NCBI GenBank assembly: GCA_043228905.1
Contig: JBHGNT010000004.1
Location: forward strand, 10,416,001 to 10,480,000
DNA length: 64,000 nucleotides
Direction: 5' to 3'
Source of the DNA: Azolla caroliniana
Taxonomy: Eukaryota > Polypodiophyta
A model generated the notes under the pieces. That model was not told the DNA's origin and made no database searches. It was given only the letters and a program-made list of their open reading frames with translations. The position numbers and the translations under genes were made by a program. This document shows, piece after piece, positions 1 to 10,200 of this stretch. Each line of letters begins with the position of its first letter. Position 1 is the first letter of the stretch.

Positions 1-6
1 GCAGAC

Positions 7-2586
7 ATGGACCCACAAACGCTGTCGGAAGCGGCCAGGAAATGGCTCAGGCAACACGGACTGGATGGGTTCTTGACCATCATGGAGGCACCACTGCACA
101 AAGAAGCCGACCGGGTCATCAAGGAGCTCGACACAGAAGTCATCACCGAGGAAGCGATCCGTGCGCTAACAGGCCTTCCGGAGGGAGGTATTTTTCAGAT
201 CGATAACCCAACCTCGGAGCAACTCATCCGATATTTCGGTGAGTACTCTCTAGCCGGCAAAGGCTATCGAACGCAGGGCGGCGAAGATCCGCTATTCAGG
301 GAGATAGCTCGAGTGCTCCATGAGTACGGCCACGTGTACCCCCGACCCCCTGTCATTCCAAAAAATCGGGCAGGGATGATCATAGCCACCTATGAAGGGA
401 TCAAGGTGGATTGGCCGGTGTTGATTGCAGACGGTTTGTGCGCGGCAATCGACACGGTACGAGGAAAGGACGGCAAGGAGGGCCGGAAGCTGTGGCATGC
501 CGTAGCTCAGTGGATAACATTGCTCGCGCCGCCGGTCGAGACCGTCCAGCCAAAGAAGCGGCCAAGATTATCGGAAGGAAGCACCTCGAAACTCGCGTCC
601 AAACGACAGCAGCTGCTGGCGTCGAAGGCGACGAAAGGGAAGAAACGGCTCCCAGAACCGGAGGAGGTGTCACCGGTCCGACCCGTTAAGATAACCATAC
701 GGCGACCGGGACAGAAGGAACCGGAACCCTTGACGGCACAGATACATGCCGTTACCCAGGAAGAGGAAACGGAGGAGCCAGTAGAGCACCTCCAACGACG
801 GTCAAGAAATAGGACCGCCGGGACAGCGGGGGAGCGTTCGAACCCGCAAAAGGAAGAAACGCCCCCAACTCAACCTGAGCAAACCACAAGGGAGGAACCG
901 GAACCGGTGCGTATAGAACCGGCCTTGTCGACTTCTATACAAGAAGTCATTCCAACGGCTCCGGAGACGGCGAGAACCGGAACTCAACAGCCGGCGAGCC
1001 CAGCCAGCGCACACAGCGGCCAAGGAGTAGAACCAGAACGGCAGATACAGGCACTCAGGCCAGACAATTCCACAGTGAACGAGCCGACCCGACCAGTACA
1101 GCAGCAAGGCACCAGTAGCATGTGGCTACGGTGGGTAGGCGAGCAGATCGCCGGAGCGGTCGAGTACATAGAGGCGGAGGAGAGAGCGCACCACGAACGG
1201 TTGCTCGTCACAACCGTAGATCTAGAGACGGCCCGGTCCAGAATCCGGAGCCTTGAACAAGACTTGGACAGGGTCACAAGGGAAATGGCTCAATTGGCTT
1301 TGACAACACAAGTCCAAGCACCGGTGACTCCGGGCAATGTACAGAATAAAGCGTCAGATCAACCTGTACATAGCAATCAGACCCCGGCAACGGAAACCGT
1401 TCCGGAGAGAAATGCGGCACAAGCCCAAGAGCTTGCGGACTTAAAGGGTGAGCTAGCTGCCCAAGAAGCGCTGAGGAGCCGCGAAAGAGAGTTGAAGACG
1501 GCAGCGGAGGCAGAACTCAAAAAGACTGCTGAGAATCTACGCCGGGCCGAGGAGAGCTTACGAAAAGGCCACCAAGCGTACGACCGGCTCAAGGAGGAAA
1601 AGGAGAAAATGCTGCAAGAGAAGGACAGGCTCCGGAGAAACGCCGAAACAGAAGTAGAGCGCCTGAAAGAGGAACTCCGGCAGCTAAAGGACCGGGAGGA
1701 CCGGAACCATCGCCAGATCAACGGCAAGCTCAAACAAAAAACGGAGGAATTTGAGCACTTGCACCGGGAGTATAAACGGTTGCAAACGGAGCACAAGGAA
1801 CGGACGGATGAGCTCCGGCAAGCAGTTGATCGGACCGCAACGACATACGCTAATGAACAAGCGGAAACCAGAAGACGGTTGGAAGAGGCGGAGAAGGTTC
1901 GGACAGAGCTCCTCAGGCAACAACAGGCGGAAAAAGAAAGAGCGGCGGAGGTACTGCAGAGGCTGCAAACAACATATCAAGGGCAGCTGACGCGCTACAG
2001 AGAGCAGGCGGAGGATACGGCTAATCTCATCAAGCAGTTGAAGGAGGAACGACAAGTTGTGGAAAGTAGAGCGCAAATGGGAGCAAGTTGCATCCAGGAT
2101 ATCATGCGGGCCTGGTTGAACCAGACCAAGAGCTTGATTGACAACGGTTCCGTCAAATGGTGGACCAAGTGGGCCCCGAACGCGGCGGAACTCCAATTGC
2201 TCCGGGCCGACGTAGAGAACCGGTGGAAGGAGGGAGATGATTGCTATATGCTGACTTCCGAAGACTTCACCGGCATAAGAGATGAGCTGGCCGAAGACTT
2301 TCAAGCCTTGGCAGAGGACCAACTAGGGCAAGTCCGGCAACTTGTAGCTCAGCTGGACGACGACAGGCTGGAGGCGCAGATCCAGTTTGAAAGCTACGAG
2401 AGGTCCCGGATCCGGGAAGAGAAAGCACGAGAACCGGTTACGGTCAACCTCAGTGATGAGGAACCGTTACTGGAAGGAGACCGGACCGGAAGCAGTCAAA
2501 CGGGGATGCCGGAGTCAGAGAAACAAACGGAGCAGCCGCCTATAGAGCAGCCGGAGCAGTCTCAGTCCCAACCGCAACCACAGTAG
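7..2586 (+). CDS. Coiled-coil ORF3 of gypsy element A-L
   Basis: An uninterrupted 859-codon ORF starts at an ATG in the context GCAGAC-ATG-GA, which is also found before the equivalent ATG of the copy at 60341 on the other strand. Residues ~1-180 form a compact domain with the pattern ALTGLPEGGIF, then YFGEYS, then a P-rich turn followed by NRAGMIIATYEG and a hydrophobic stretch. Residues ~185-370 are low-complexity, rich in P, E, T and R. Residues ~370-420 contain a WLRWVGEQ helix. About 420-790 is a long Glu/Arg/Gln heptad coiled coil, followed by an acidic, Gln-rich tail. It lies between the (off-window) pol and the 3' LTR, the position of env-like or accessory ORFs in Athila/Tat-type elements. 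No signal peptide or transmembrane segment is visible, so it is not a classical envelope. The N-terminal pattern loosely recalls the plant-mobile or putative plant transposon protein domains; this is inference only. Function unknown. Confidence 0.8.
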   Translation: MDPQTLSEAARKWLRQHGLDGFLTIMEAPLHKEADRVIKELDTEVITEEAIRALTGLPEGGIFQIDNPTSEQLIRYFGEYSLAGKGYRTQGGEDPLFREIARVLHEYGHVYPRPPVIPKNRAGMIIATYEGIKVDWPVLIADGLCAAIDTVRGKDGKEGRKLWHAVAQWITLLAPPVETVQPKKRPRLSEGSTSKLASKRQQLLASKATKGKKRLPEPEEVSPVRPVKITIRRPGQKEPEPLTAQIHAVTQEEETEEPVEHLQRRSRNRTAGTAGERSNPQKEETPPTQPEQTTREEPEPVRIEPALSTSIQEVIPTAPETARTGTQQPASPASAHSGQGVEPERQIQALRPDNSTVNEPTRPVQQQGTSSMWLRWVGEQIAGAVEYIEAEERAHHERLLVTTVDLETARSRIRSLEQDLDRVTREMAQLALTTQVQAPVTPGNVQNKASDQPVHSNQTPATETVPERNAAQAQELADLKGELAAQEALRSRERELKTAAEAELKKTAENLRRAEESLRKGHQAYDRLKEEKEKMLQEKDRLRRNAETEVERLKEELRQLKDREDRNHRQINGKLKQKTEEFEHLHREYKRLQTEHKERTDELRQAVDRTATTYANEQAETRRRLEEAEKVRTELLRQQQAEKERAAEVLQRLQTTYQGQLTRYREQAEDTANLIKQLKEERQVVESRAQMGASCIQDIMRAWLNQTKSLIDNGSVKWWTKWAPNAAELQLLRADVENRWKEGDDCYMLTSEDFTGIRDELAEDFQALAEDQLGQVRQLVAQLDDDRLEAQIQFESYERSRIREEKAREPVTVNLSDEEPLLEGDRTGSSQTGMPESEKQTEQPPIEQPEQSQSQPQPQ

Positions 2587-2728
2587 CAGCAGCAAGCACA
2601 ACCGCAACAACCACAACCGGAAGAACAATTGGAAACTCTGGAACAAAGTATTTTGGACAATTTGGGTGAACAATGAAGGGGCCGAGAAGGGTTCGACGTA
2701 CAAGGTACTGTCCCACGGGCGTGCCATG
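2587..2728 (+). other. 3' untranslated segment of A-L between ORF3 and LTR
   Basis: A stop interrupts a Gln/Pro-rich tail that is longer in the A-R copy, and similarity to A-R continues unbroken through this segment into the LTR. A purine-rich stretch (AATGAAGGGGCCGAGAAGGG, near 2673-2692) is a possible polypurine tract, but it is about 40 bases from the LTR start, which is unusually far. Confidence 0.5.
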
Positions 2729-3147
2729 TGTTACCGGCCGGCAAGGAGTCCAAAATACGGAGTGAAGGAATTAATTAAGTATGGTTGTAAATAAACATAG
2801 TATGGACGGACGAACTGGAAACGGTATGCCGTTCCAGATCCGGACGGATCCCGAATAGGTGCGATAGGCACCGTTTTGTACTACGGGCCGGAAACCTATT
2901 TAAAGGCCCGGACCCCATTGTAATCGCAGCGGATAATTAATAGAGTGTATGGTGTTTATACTTCTGTGTTGATTTCCGTTCTGTAATTACTGTTATATCT
3001 TACGCGTGTAATTAACAAAAGCGCTCTAATCGTGTAACCTACTTAAGTCGGTGTAATCGTTGAGTCATAATCCTATGCCGTAATCACCCTTTGGTGAAGT
3101 GTCTCCGTGACACCTTGTGTTAGGCCTTGTCCGGTCAGAGAACAACA
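2729..3147 (+). repeat. 3' LTR of gypsy element A-L
   Basis: The 419-bp segment begins TGTTACCGG and ends in ACAACA. It is nearly identical to the inverse complement of 57191-57610 (420 bp), and similarity stops abruptly at both ends. A TATA-like CCTATTTAAAGG lies near 2896. Downstream (3148) the reading frame of gypsy B1 gag begins abruptly, so A-L was inserted into B1. Confidence 0.8.
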
Positions 3148-4020
3148 GAGCAACGAGTTCTCAACGGAGATAAAGTCTTACTATTCCTAAAGGCAGTGGA
3201 TGCGAAAGATCAGCGAGAATTGGGCAGTTTCTTGGAGGAAGAAACGCAACCAAATGGCTTGGTAGCGGACTGGGCGGCGGTGAAGAAGGCTTGCAACCAT
3301 TTTGATAAGCGGCGACAATGGCAAGAGGAAGCTGAGGTCGAGAATCCACAATTCTGGAAGAAGGCACCTACGACGATTGAGCCTAGTAAGCCGATCAACA
3401 ATTTCGACAAGAAAGCAATGGAGGAGTCTATAATCGAAGAGCTCTCGAAGAAGTTTGAAGCGGTATCGCTAGCCAACTTAGGTCGACGCGGGCCCAAGGG
3501 AAAATAAGCGTATAGATGTGTGTGGTGCGATAGCTTCGAACACTCACGAAGAGAATGTGCTGACTTGCAAGATGCGATCCGCAAGAATGTTGTCTATTTG
3601 GACGACAACATAATAAACTCGAGCGAGACCCGGAAGCCACTACGAGTGAACTTCAGAAGAGGTGGGCTGAAAAAGATTGTAGAAGAAGAAGATGCAAGGC
3701 ATGTGGAGGCTATGCACTCTGCCACTTCGGCTGGGATACGAGTTGGAAAAGAGAATCTTAAAATGATCAAACCAGGAGTTGGGTTTTGGCCAACGGTCTT
3801 CGAGTGCGAAGAAAAAGGCAAAATCAATCCGGAGGATCTAAAATTTGATGACCGAAACGTGCGACGAGCTACCGGATGGTCAGATCCAATCGACGAAAAA
3901 ACAAGCTTTGTGGAGGTTGTGTGTGACACCTATGAAGCCCTTGTCGAAGAGAAGAGGAAGAGAACCGGTGAAGAAGATGGCACATCAAAGCGACCTAACA
4001 CGAGGAACGGAGGGAAATAA
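3148..4020 (+). pseudogene. gag region of gypsy element B1 (interrupted)
   Basis: The single frame is broken by in-frame stops at 3505 and 4018 but has no frameshift. It encodes a Lys/Glu-rich gag-like protein, followed by a CCHC zinc knuckle with the spacing C-x2-C-x4-H-x4-C (CVWC...H....C) at about 3520-3565. The 5' part of the gene is absent because element A-L is inserted at 3147/3148. Assignment to gag rests on the knuckle and on the protease and reverse transcriptase that follow in the same orientation. The stops may be ordinary decay. Confidence 0.65.
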
Positions 4021-4065
4021 GGGCCACCCCAACCTATCCCAAGAAAAGAAATTGGTGAAACAAAC

Positions 4066-4869
4066 ATGAAGCGCGGTGGATCGAGCCAACCTGCTCGGAT
4101 GGAAGTCGAAGAATCAACGAAGAAAGGAAAAGAACGAGCGGCACCGACTTACAAGCTAAGGTCGGACATAGAACAAACAACTAACTTGCAGAAGGTCCTT
4201 GAGGAGAAGGTTTTAGATAGCCATGTCGACCTTACCTTGAGAGAGTTACTTGGGATCGCGAAGAAGGAGTTCCATGATACTATCGTGGACCTTATTAAAA
4301 GGAAGCGGCAACAATCTGATGAAGAGGAGGTGAAAACAAGTGCCATAACCATGGCAAGATCGGAAGAGGAGGAGGAAGAAGAAGTGGTGGCGGATAGCCA
4401 TTGCTCGCGGCCTCATTGGGCAAGAGCGACAACGGAGATGCCGGTGAAGATCGGGGAGAAGAAAGAGACCGTGGTCGCTTTGATTGACCATGGCTCAGAG
4501 ATCAACCTCATGTCGACCGAGTTCTACAAGAAAGGAAGATGGCCGATTAATACAAATCACGGATGGAAGATTCGAGCGGCGACGAAGGCTACGGAGGACT
4601 TGTACGGAGCTTGCCCCAACGTTAAAGTCACGATCGGGGATGTGGAGATTGATCAACACTTCTTCGTGCAAGACTCGGCTTCACATCCCGTCATCCTAGG
4701 ACAACCATATATAACATCGTCCCGGATGGAGACCAAGGTGTTCGATAATGGAGCAGCCTTCGCGCGCGTCAAGAGTCTTGATAGTAAAAGATTTGTTCAA
4801 TTCCTGACGGTGCGAGCTAATCATGAAAGGAACCGAGATAGCCTTGGAGGCGAATCCTCGGATTTTTAA
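4066..4869 (+). pseudogene. gag C-terminus and aspartic protease of gypsy B1
   Basis: This 267-codon ORF is in the same frame as the gag segment upstream. Residues ~120-235 form a retropepsin-like fold. The catalytic triad region reads DHGSEINLMS, where most Ty3 proteases have DSG or DTG, followed by a flap region and then HPVILGQPYI, the conserved ILG near the C-terminus. DHG instead of DSG is unusual and might be a mutation or a lineage feature. The N-terminal third is charged and probably links gag to protease. Polyprotein cleavage is the expected role. The ORF ends before the reverse transcriptase, which lies in another frame. Confidence 0.7.
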
Positions 4870-4934
4870 AGCAGACTATTGAAGCATGGGGCACAAATAG
4901 TCTGAGCAATCATAAGTCCCCACAAGGAAGCAGA

Positions 4935-6532
4935 GTGTGTGGATTGCAAGGAGAAGCAACATGCGTCACACCTAGCGGCGCATGCAAACTAAGACTACTC
5001 AACAAGAAGGAAAAGTGTCAGATACAAGACTTCGAGGAGGTGCTGAAAGAAGAAAACATAATCGAAGAAGAAGAATTCGTGTCATATATTCTTGAGGAAG
5101 CCTCATTTAACGACACCATCGGCGAAATCGAGGAAGTCGTGGACTTGAGCTATCCTCACCATCAACATGTGATTTTGGTTAACTCCGTCAACATGTATAC
5201 TATCGTCGATGAATATCATCGAGGCATCTTGATAGAGGAAGCCGAAGTCAACACAAAATATAAAACCGTGGATAGGAAGATCAAGCCAGTTGCAGTTCCA
5301 CTACCGGAAGATAGTTGGCAAAAGATGAAGGAAGTTGCAAAAGATCCAAGCTTAAGGAACCCAAATACAATTGGTCACGTCTTCACTGAAGAGAAGAAGG
5401 GAAAGCTACGAATTGGAAGGGAGGATTTCCTCCTCCCTGAAGAGGAGCGGATGTTTCGTGGAATGCTTGAAAGACATGGGAAGGCTTTCGCGTTTTTCCC
5501 ACAAGAAATCGGGTGTGCTAATCCAAGGACGGTAGAACAGATGGTGATCTTCACGGTGCCGCATGTGCCTTGGAATTTGAAACTGATACCGGTTCCGAGA
5601 GCACACCTACCGAAGCTTATCGAGCTCTTAAAGGAGAAGGTGAGGATGGGAATTCTAGAACCGTCGAACGCTCTTTATTCTAATAGGTGGTTCACGGTGC
5701 CAAAGAAGAATGGATCGTTGCGATTCATTCAAGATCTTCAACCCGTCAACAAGGTGACAATTTAGAATGCTGGAATCGGTCCGAGTGTGGATGAATTTGC
5801 TGAGGCGTTTGCGGGCCGGTCCATCTACTCCATCGACGATCTCTACTCTGGCTACGATCAATTCCAGTTGGCGGTCGACAGTCGTGACATTACAACCATG
5901 AGAACTCCAATCGGGTTGGTGCGGATGTGTACCTTACCTCAAGGCGCAACAAACTCGGTGGCTCATATGGTCAATGCCATGAACAAGGTCTTGAAGGATT
6001 GCATCCCGGATATCACGATGCCATTCTTAGATGATATTCCGATAAAAGGATATTTGGATGAAGAGAAGGATGAATTAAAAGATAAGGATGGATGTAGAAA
6101 GTTCGTCATGGATCATATGAAAGATTGCGAGAAGGTGCTCCAAAGGCTCGAAGATGCGAATTTGACATTTTTGGGAGAAAAATCTGCATTCGGGCAACTA
6201 GAGATCCTGGTGGTAGGTCACTTGTGTGGAGCATACGGTCGGAAGCCTTCGCCATCCAAGGTGAATGCAATCCAAGACATGAAAGAAGAATGTGTAACCC
6301 AAACGGAGGTTCAAAGGTTCCTTGGAGCATGCGCGTTTTATCATATTTGGATTCCACACTACGCCCACATTGCTGAGCCATTATATGGTCTACTAAAGAA
6401 GAAGCGGATGTTCGAATGGACGAGTGAGCATACAATCGCCATCCGAAGGCTGAAGAAATTATTGATGGAGGCACCTGCATTACGGAAAGTGGACTATTCA
6501 TACGGCAAGCCGATTTTCGTGACTGTGGATAC
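4935..6532 (+). pseudogene. Reverse transcriptase of gypsy B1, split by copia1
   Basis: Two same-frame blocks (4935-5765 and 5787-6532) are separated by a single in-frame TAG at 5763. The RT domain shows a WFTVPKKNG fingers motif, RFIQDLQPVN, the SIDDLYSGYDQ block and LPQGATNSVAH, and the catalytic box reads PFLDDIPIKG. It has F-L-D-D in place of the common Y-x-D-D, and the following IPIKG is unlike chromoviruses. The connection and start of RNase H (FVTVDT) follow. The frame stops exactly at the 5-bp target duplication GATAC (6528-6532) of copia1 and resumes at 11973, reading T-S-P-I-R. The element would copy its RNA into DNA in cytoplasmic particles; this copy is inactivated. Confidence 0.8.
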
Positions 6533-7203
6533 TGTAAAGCTTTGACGCTATCAAAGCTTTCGCCTCTCGGCCACAACCGAGACAACACGGATCAATGCAG
6601 CAGAAAATAAAAACAAAGACACAGAGAGATGAATACACAGGGTATAACGTGGAAAACCCTAAACGGGAAAAACCACGGGAGTGCACGACTCCAACTACCA
6701 CTATACACTGGAATATACAATGGCGAGCTGCAAGGCGACGACCTTGAGCTCGCTGTCCTCGCCACAGGCGGCGGTATTACACAGAGGCGTCGACCTCTTC
6801 GGTTCTCTCTCTCTCTCTCTCGCGGCTGCTCTCACTTCGCTCCCTCTAAGTGGAAAAACAGAAAATGAGCAACAACATTAACTGTTTGCCCTAAGTCATA
6901 TTTATACACATATGACTTTCGGGCTATTTACAAATATAACCTCAAGGGCTCTTGGCAAACATATTCACAAATATGTCCCCGCATCCGGATCTCTCTCTCC
7001 GGGTACATTCGTCATCCGGCTCCGTAGCCAGGGTCTTCAGCATCCGGCTCCGTAGCCGGGGTCTTCAGCATCCGGCTCCGTAACCGGGTACTCTTCATCC
7101 GGCTTCATGCCGGGTACTCTTCATCCTACGGTTCCGTAACAGCCTCCGGGCTTGCCGTCATTCATCTCCGGACATCCCATCCGGAGGGACCGAAATCCCA
7201 ACA
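6533..7203 (-). repeat. 3' LTR of copia1
   Basis: 671 bp. In element orientation it begins TGTTGGGATT and ends GCTTTACA (TG...CA ends). It contains a TATA-like TATAAATATGAC, a CT/GA microsatellite and a series of CCGG-rich repeats near 7010-7110. It carries one 28-bp repeat unit more than the other LTR, with few other differences. Confidence 0.93.
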
Positions 7204-7218
7204 AACTCCCCCTTCACT
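7204..7218 (-). other. Polypurine tract of copia1
   Basis: In element orientation GAAGGGGGAGTT directly abuts the TGTTGGG start of the 3' LTR. It is the expected primer for plus-strand DNA synthesis. Confidence 0.85.
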
Positions 7219-10200
7219 TCGGCATGGGATGTCTCTCCAACCCGATCCTCTTCCGGCATGCTTCCAGCTTGTCGGGTGTGAGCACCTTGGTCAGCATATC
7301 CGACCCGTTCTCGTCCGTGTGGATCTTCGTCAGCACGAACTCCTTGTCTTCTATCCTTTCCCGGATCCAGTGATATCTTCGCTGGATGTGTTTCGTCCGG
7401 GAATGGTAGGCCGCGTTCTTCGCAAGGTGGATGGCACTCTGACTATCGCAGTAGAGTCGGTACTCCTCCTGCTGGATACCGAGCTCTCTAATGAAGTCCT
7501 TCATCCATATTATTTCCTTGCCGGCTTCAACCGCCGCCATGTACTCCGCCTCCGTGGTTGACAACGCAACCGTCTTCTGCAGCCTCGACTGCCACGAAAC
7601 AGCTCCTCCTGCATACGTCATCACATACCCTGATGTGGACCGGCTGGTATCTGCATCAGCCGACATATCCGAATCGGTAAAGCCGTCGAATTCGGGCTTA
7701 CCGGAGCCGAATCGGAGGCACACGTTTGCCGTGCCCTTCAGGTATCGGAGTATCCACTTGACCGCGTTCCAGTGCTCTTTGCCGGGATTGCTCATGTACC
7801 GGCTCACCACTCCGACTGCATATCCTATGTCCGGTCTTGTACACACCATTGCGTACATCAAGCTTCCGACGGCAGAGGCATATGGTACTTTCATCATATC
7901 CTCCTTCTCAGCCTTTGTCTTGGGGCTCTGCTTGCTGGACAACTTGCAGTTTGCTGGGAGGGTTGACCCGACCGGTCTTGCTTCCGACATGTTGAACCGG
8001 TGAAGCACCTTCGTCACGTACTTCTCCTGTGACAGCCACAACTGCTTCTTCTTCCGGTCCCGGATGATGTGCATCCCTAGTATTTTCCTTGCCGGACCCA
8101 GGTCCTTCATTGAGAAGGTTTGGTGAAGAGCCTTCTTCAGCATCCGTATCTTGACCTGGTCCCGTCCGACGATCAACATGTCGTCCACGTACAGGAGGAG
8201 TATTAGAAAGTCTCCTCCTTCGAACTTCTTCACAAACACGTAGTGGTCGGACTGCGTTTTGAGGTACCCTTCGTCGGTCATGAAGGAGTCGAACTTCCGG
8301 TACCATTGCCGGGGAGCCTGCTTCAATCCGTAAAGGCTCTTCTTCAACCGGCATACCAGGTGCTCCTTCCCTTTCTTCTCGAATCCTTCCGGTTGCTGCA
8401 TGTAGATCTCTTCATCGAGGTCACCGTGAAGGAATGCCGTCTTCACGTCCATCTGTTCTACCTCGAGGTCCATGCTTGCCGCTATGCTCAGCACCGTCCG
8501 GATAGAGGTCATCTTCACTACCGGGGCAAATATCTCGTCGAAGTCGACGCCCTTCTTCTGCTGGAACCCCTTCACCACGATCCTGGCTTTGTATCTCTGG
8601 GGGTTTCCGGCATCTCCCGGTTTCAGCTTGAACACCCACTTGTTTCGAAGTGCCCGCTTTCCTTTCGGCAACTCCACAAGTTCATATGTGTGGTTCTCAT
8701 GCAGGGAATCCATCTCCTCCTGCATGGCACTTAACCACCTGCGGCTCTGGGTGTCGTGCTTTGCTTCTTCAAAGCTCTCCGGCTCCCCCTCGTCGGTTAG
8801 CAGCACGTGCTCTGGTTCCGGAAATCTCCGGGGGGCCCTTCTCTCTCTTAGAGGATATCTCCGTTCGGGAGCTTCGGTAACCGGTTCTTCCGATTCTTCT
8901 TCTTCATCCGAATCCATTTCGGGATCGGGGCCGGTTCCGGTATCATTTTCATCTTCTTCGGCCGGTTCTGTTTCTTCACCGTCTTCGGCCGGGTCTTCGA
9001 GTGTTAACCGGTCCCTTGCCGGTCGGGACTGCTCCTCGTAGAGTTTATCCTCACCGGTCGACTTGGAGCTCTTCATCTTCTTCTCCGACTCCCAGTCGGC
9101 GAGCGTCTTGTCCTCCATGAAAATGATATCTCGACTCCTGAATATCTTCTTGTCGACCGGGTCCCATACTCGGTAGCCGAACTCGTCGTCGCCGTAACCG
9201 AGGAATATGCATGGCCGGGTCTTTGGATCTAACTTTCCTCTCCGGTCCTTTGCCACATGCACGTATGTGAGACACCCGAACACCTTCAGATGCCGGTAGG
9301 ACACTTCCTTACCGGTCCACACTTTCTGCGGCGTGTCTCCGTCCAAAGGTACTGAGGGTGATCTATTTATCACATACGTCGCCGTCGACATTGCCTCAGC
9401 CCAAAATCCCTTGGGTAGTTTCGCATGCGCTAGCATACTCCGGACCCTCTCCATTATGGTCCGGTTCATCCTCTCGGCCAGCCCGTTCAGTTCCGGCGTC
9501 TTCGGCACAGTAAACTCGAGCCGGATTCCCTTCGAGCGACAGTACTCCTGGAACTGCCCCCGGTATTCCCCTCCGTTATCCGCTCGTATCGCTTTCAGCT
9601 TCTTGCCGGATTCTCTTTCCACTCTCGCGTGGAGTTCTCTGAAGACGGACAACACTTGGTCCTTTGTCTTCAACGGTGCCGTCCACAGCTTCCGGCTGTG
9701 ATCATCAATGAATGTCACGAAGTACTGGGCTCCGCCATGTGACTTCGTTTCTACCTGACACACATCGGTGTGCACCAACTCCAATGGTGCGCTACGTCTC
9801 GTCGGTGGCCTTGAGTGGAAGGAGGTCCGGTTTTGCTTACCGGCCAGGCAGTCGGTGCACTTCTCCAGGTGCACATGCTTCACTGGAATAAGGTTGTCTT
9901 CTGCAAGCCTCTTCATCCCCTTCTCACTCATGTGGCACAGTCTTTTGTGCCACAGCTCACCGGCAGTGTCGGCTGCTACATTCAGCTCTTCCGGACATAA
10001 CCGGGCATTCATCAGGTACAGAGTGTTGACCTTCCGGGCCCGAGCCACTATCAGGCTCCCCTTGCTGAACTTCATTACGCCGTTCCGGATGCTACCCGTG
10101 TAGCCTTCATCATCTAGCCTCCCGGCCGAGATCAGGTTCAATCGGACCTCCGGAACGTGTCGCACATCCTTCAACAGCATCTTGCATCCGGTTGATGTCA

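Noticed and set aside
7-2586. Viral envelope gene (env)
   Set aside because: Position after pol fits, but no signal peptide, transmembrane helix or furin-like site was seen; the protein is a soluble coiled coil.
8243-8734. Plus-strand ORFs across 7200-11300
   Set aside because: They are antisense shadows of the intact copia1 gag-pol on the minus strand.
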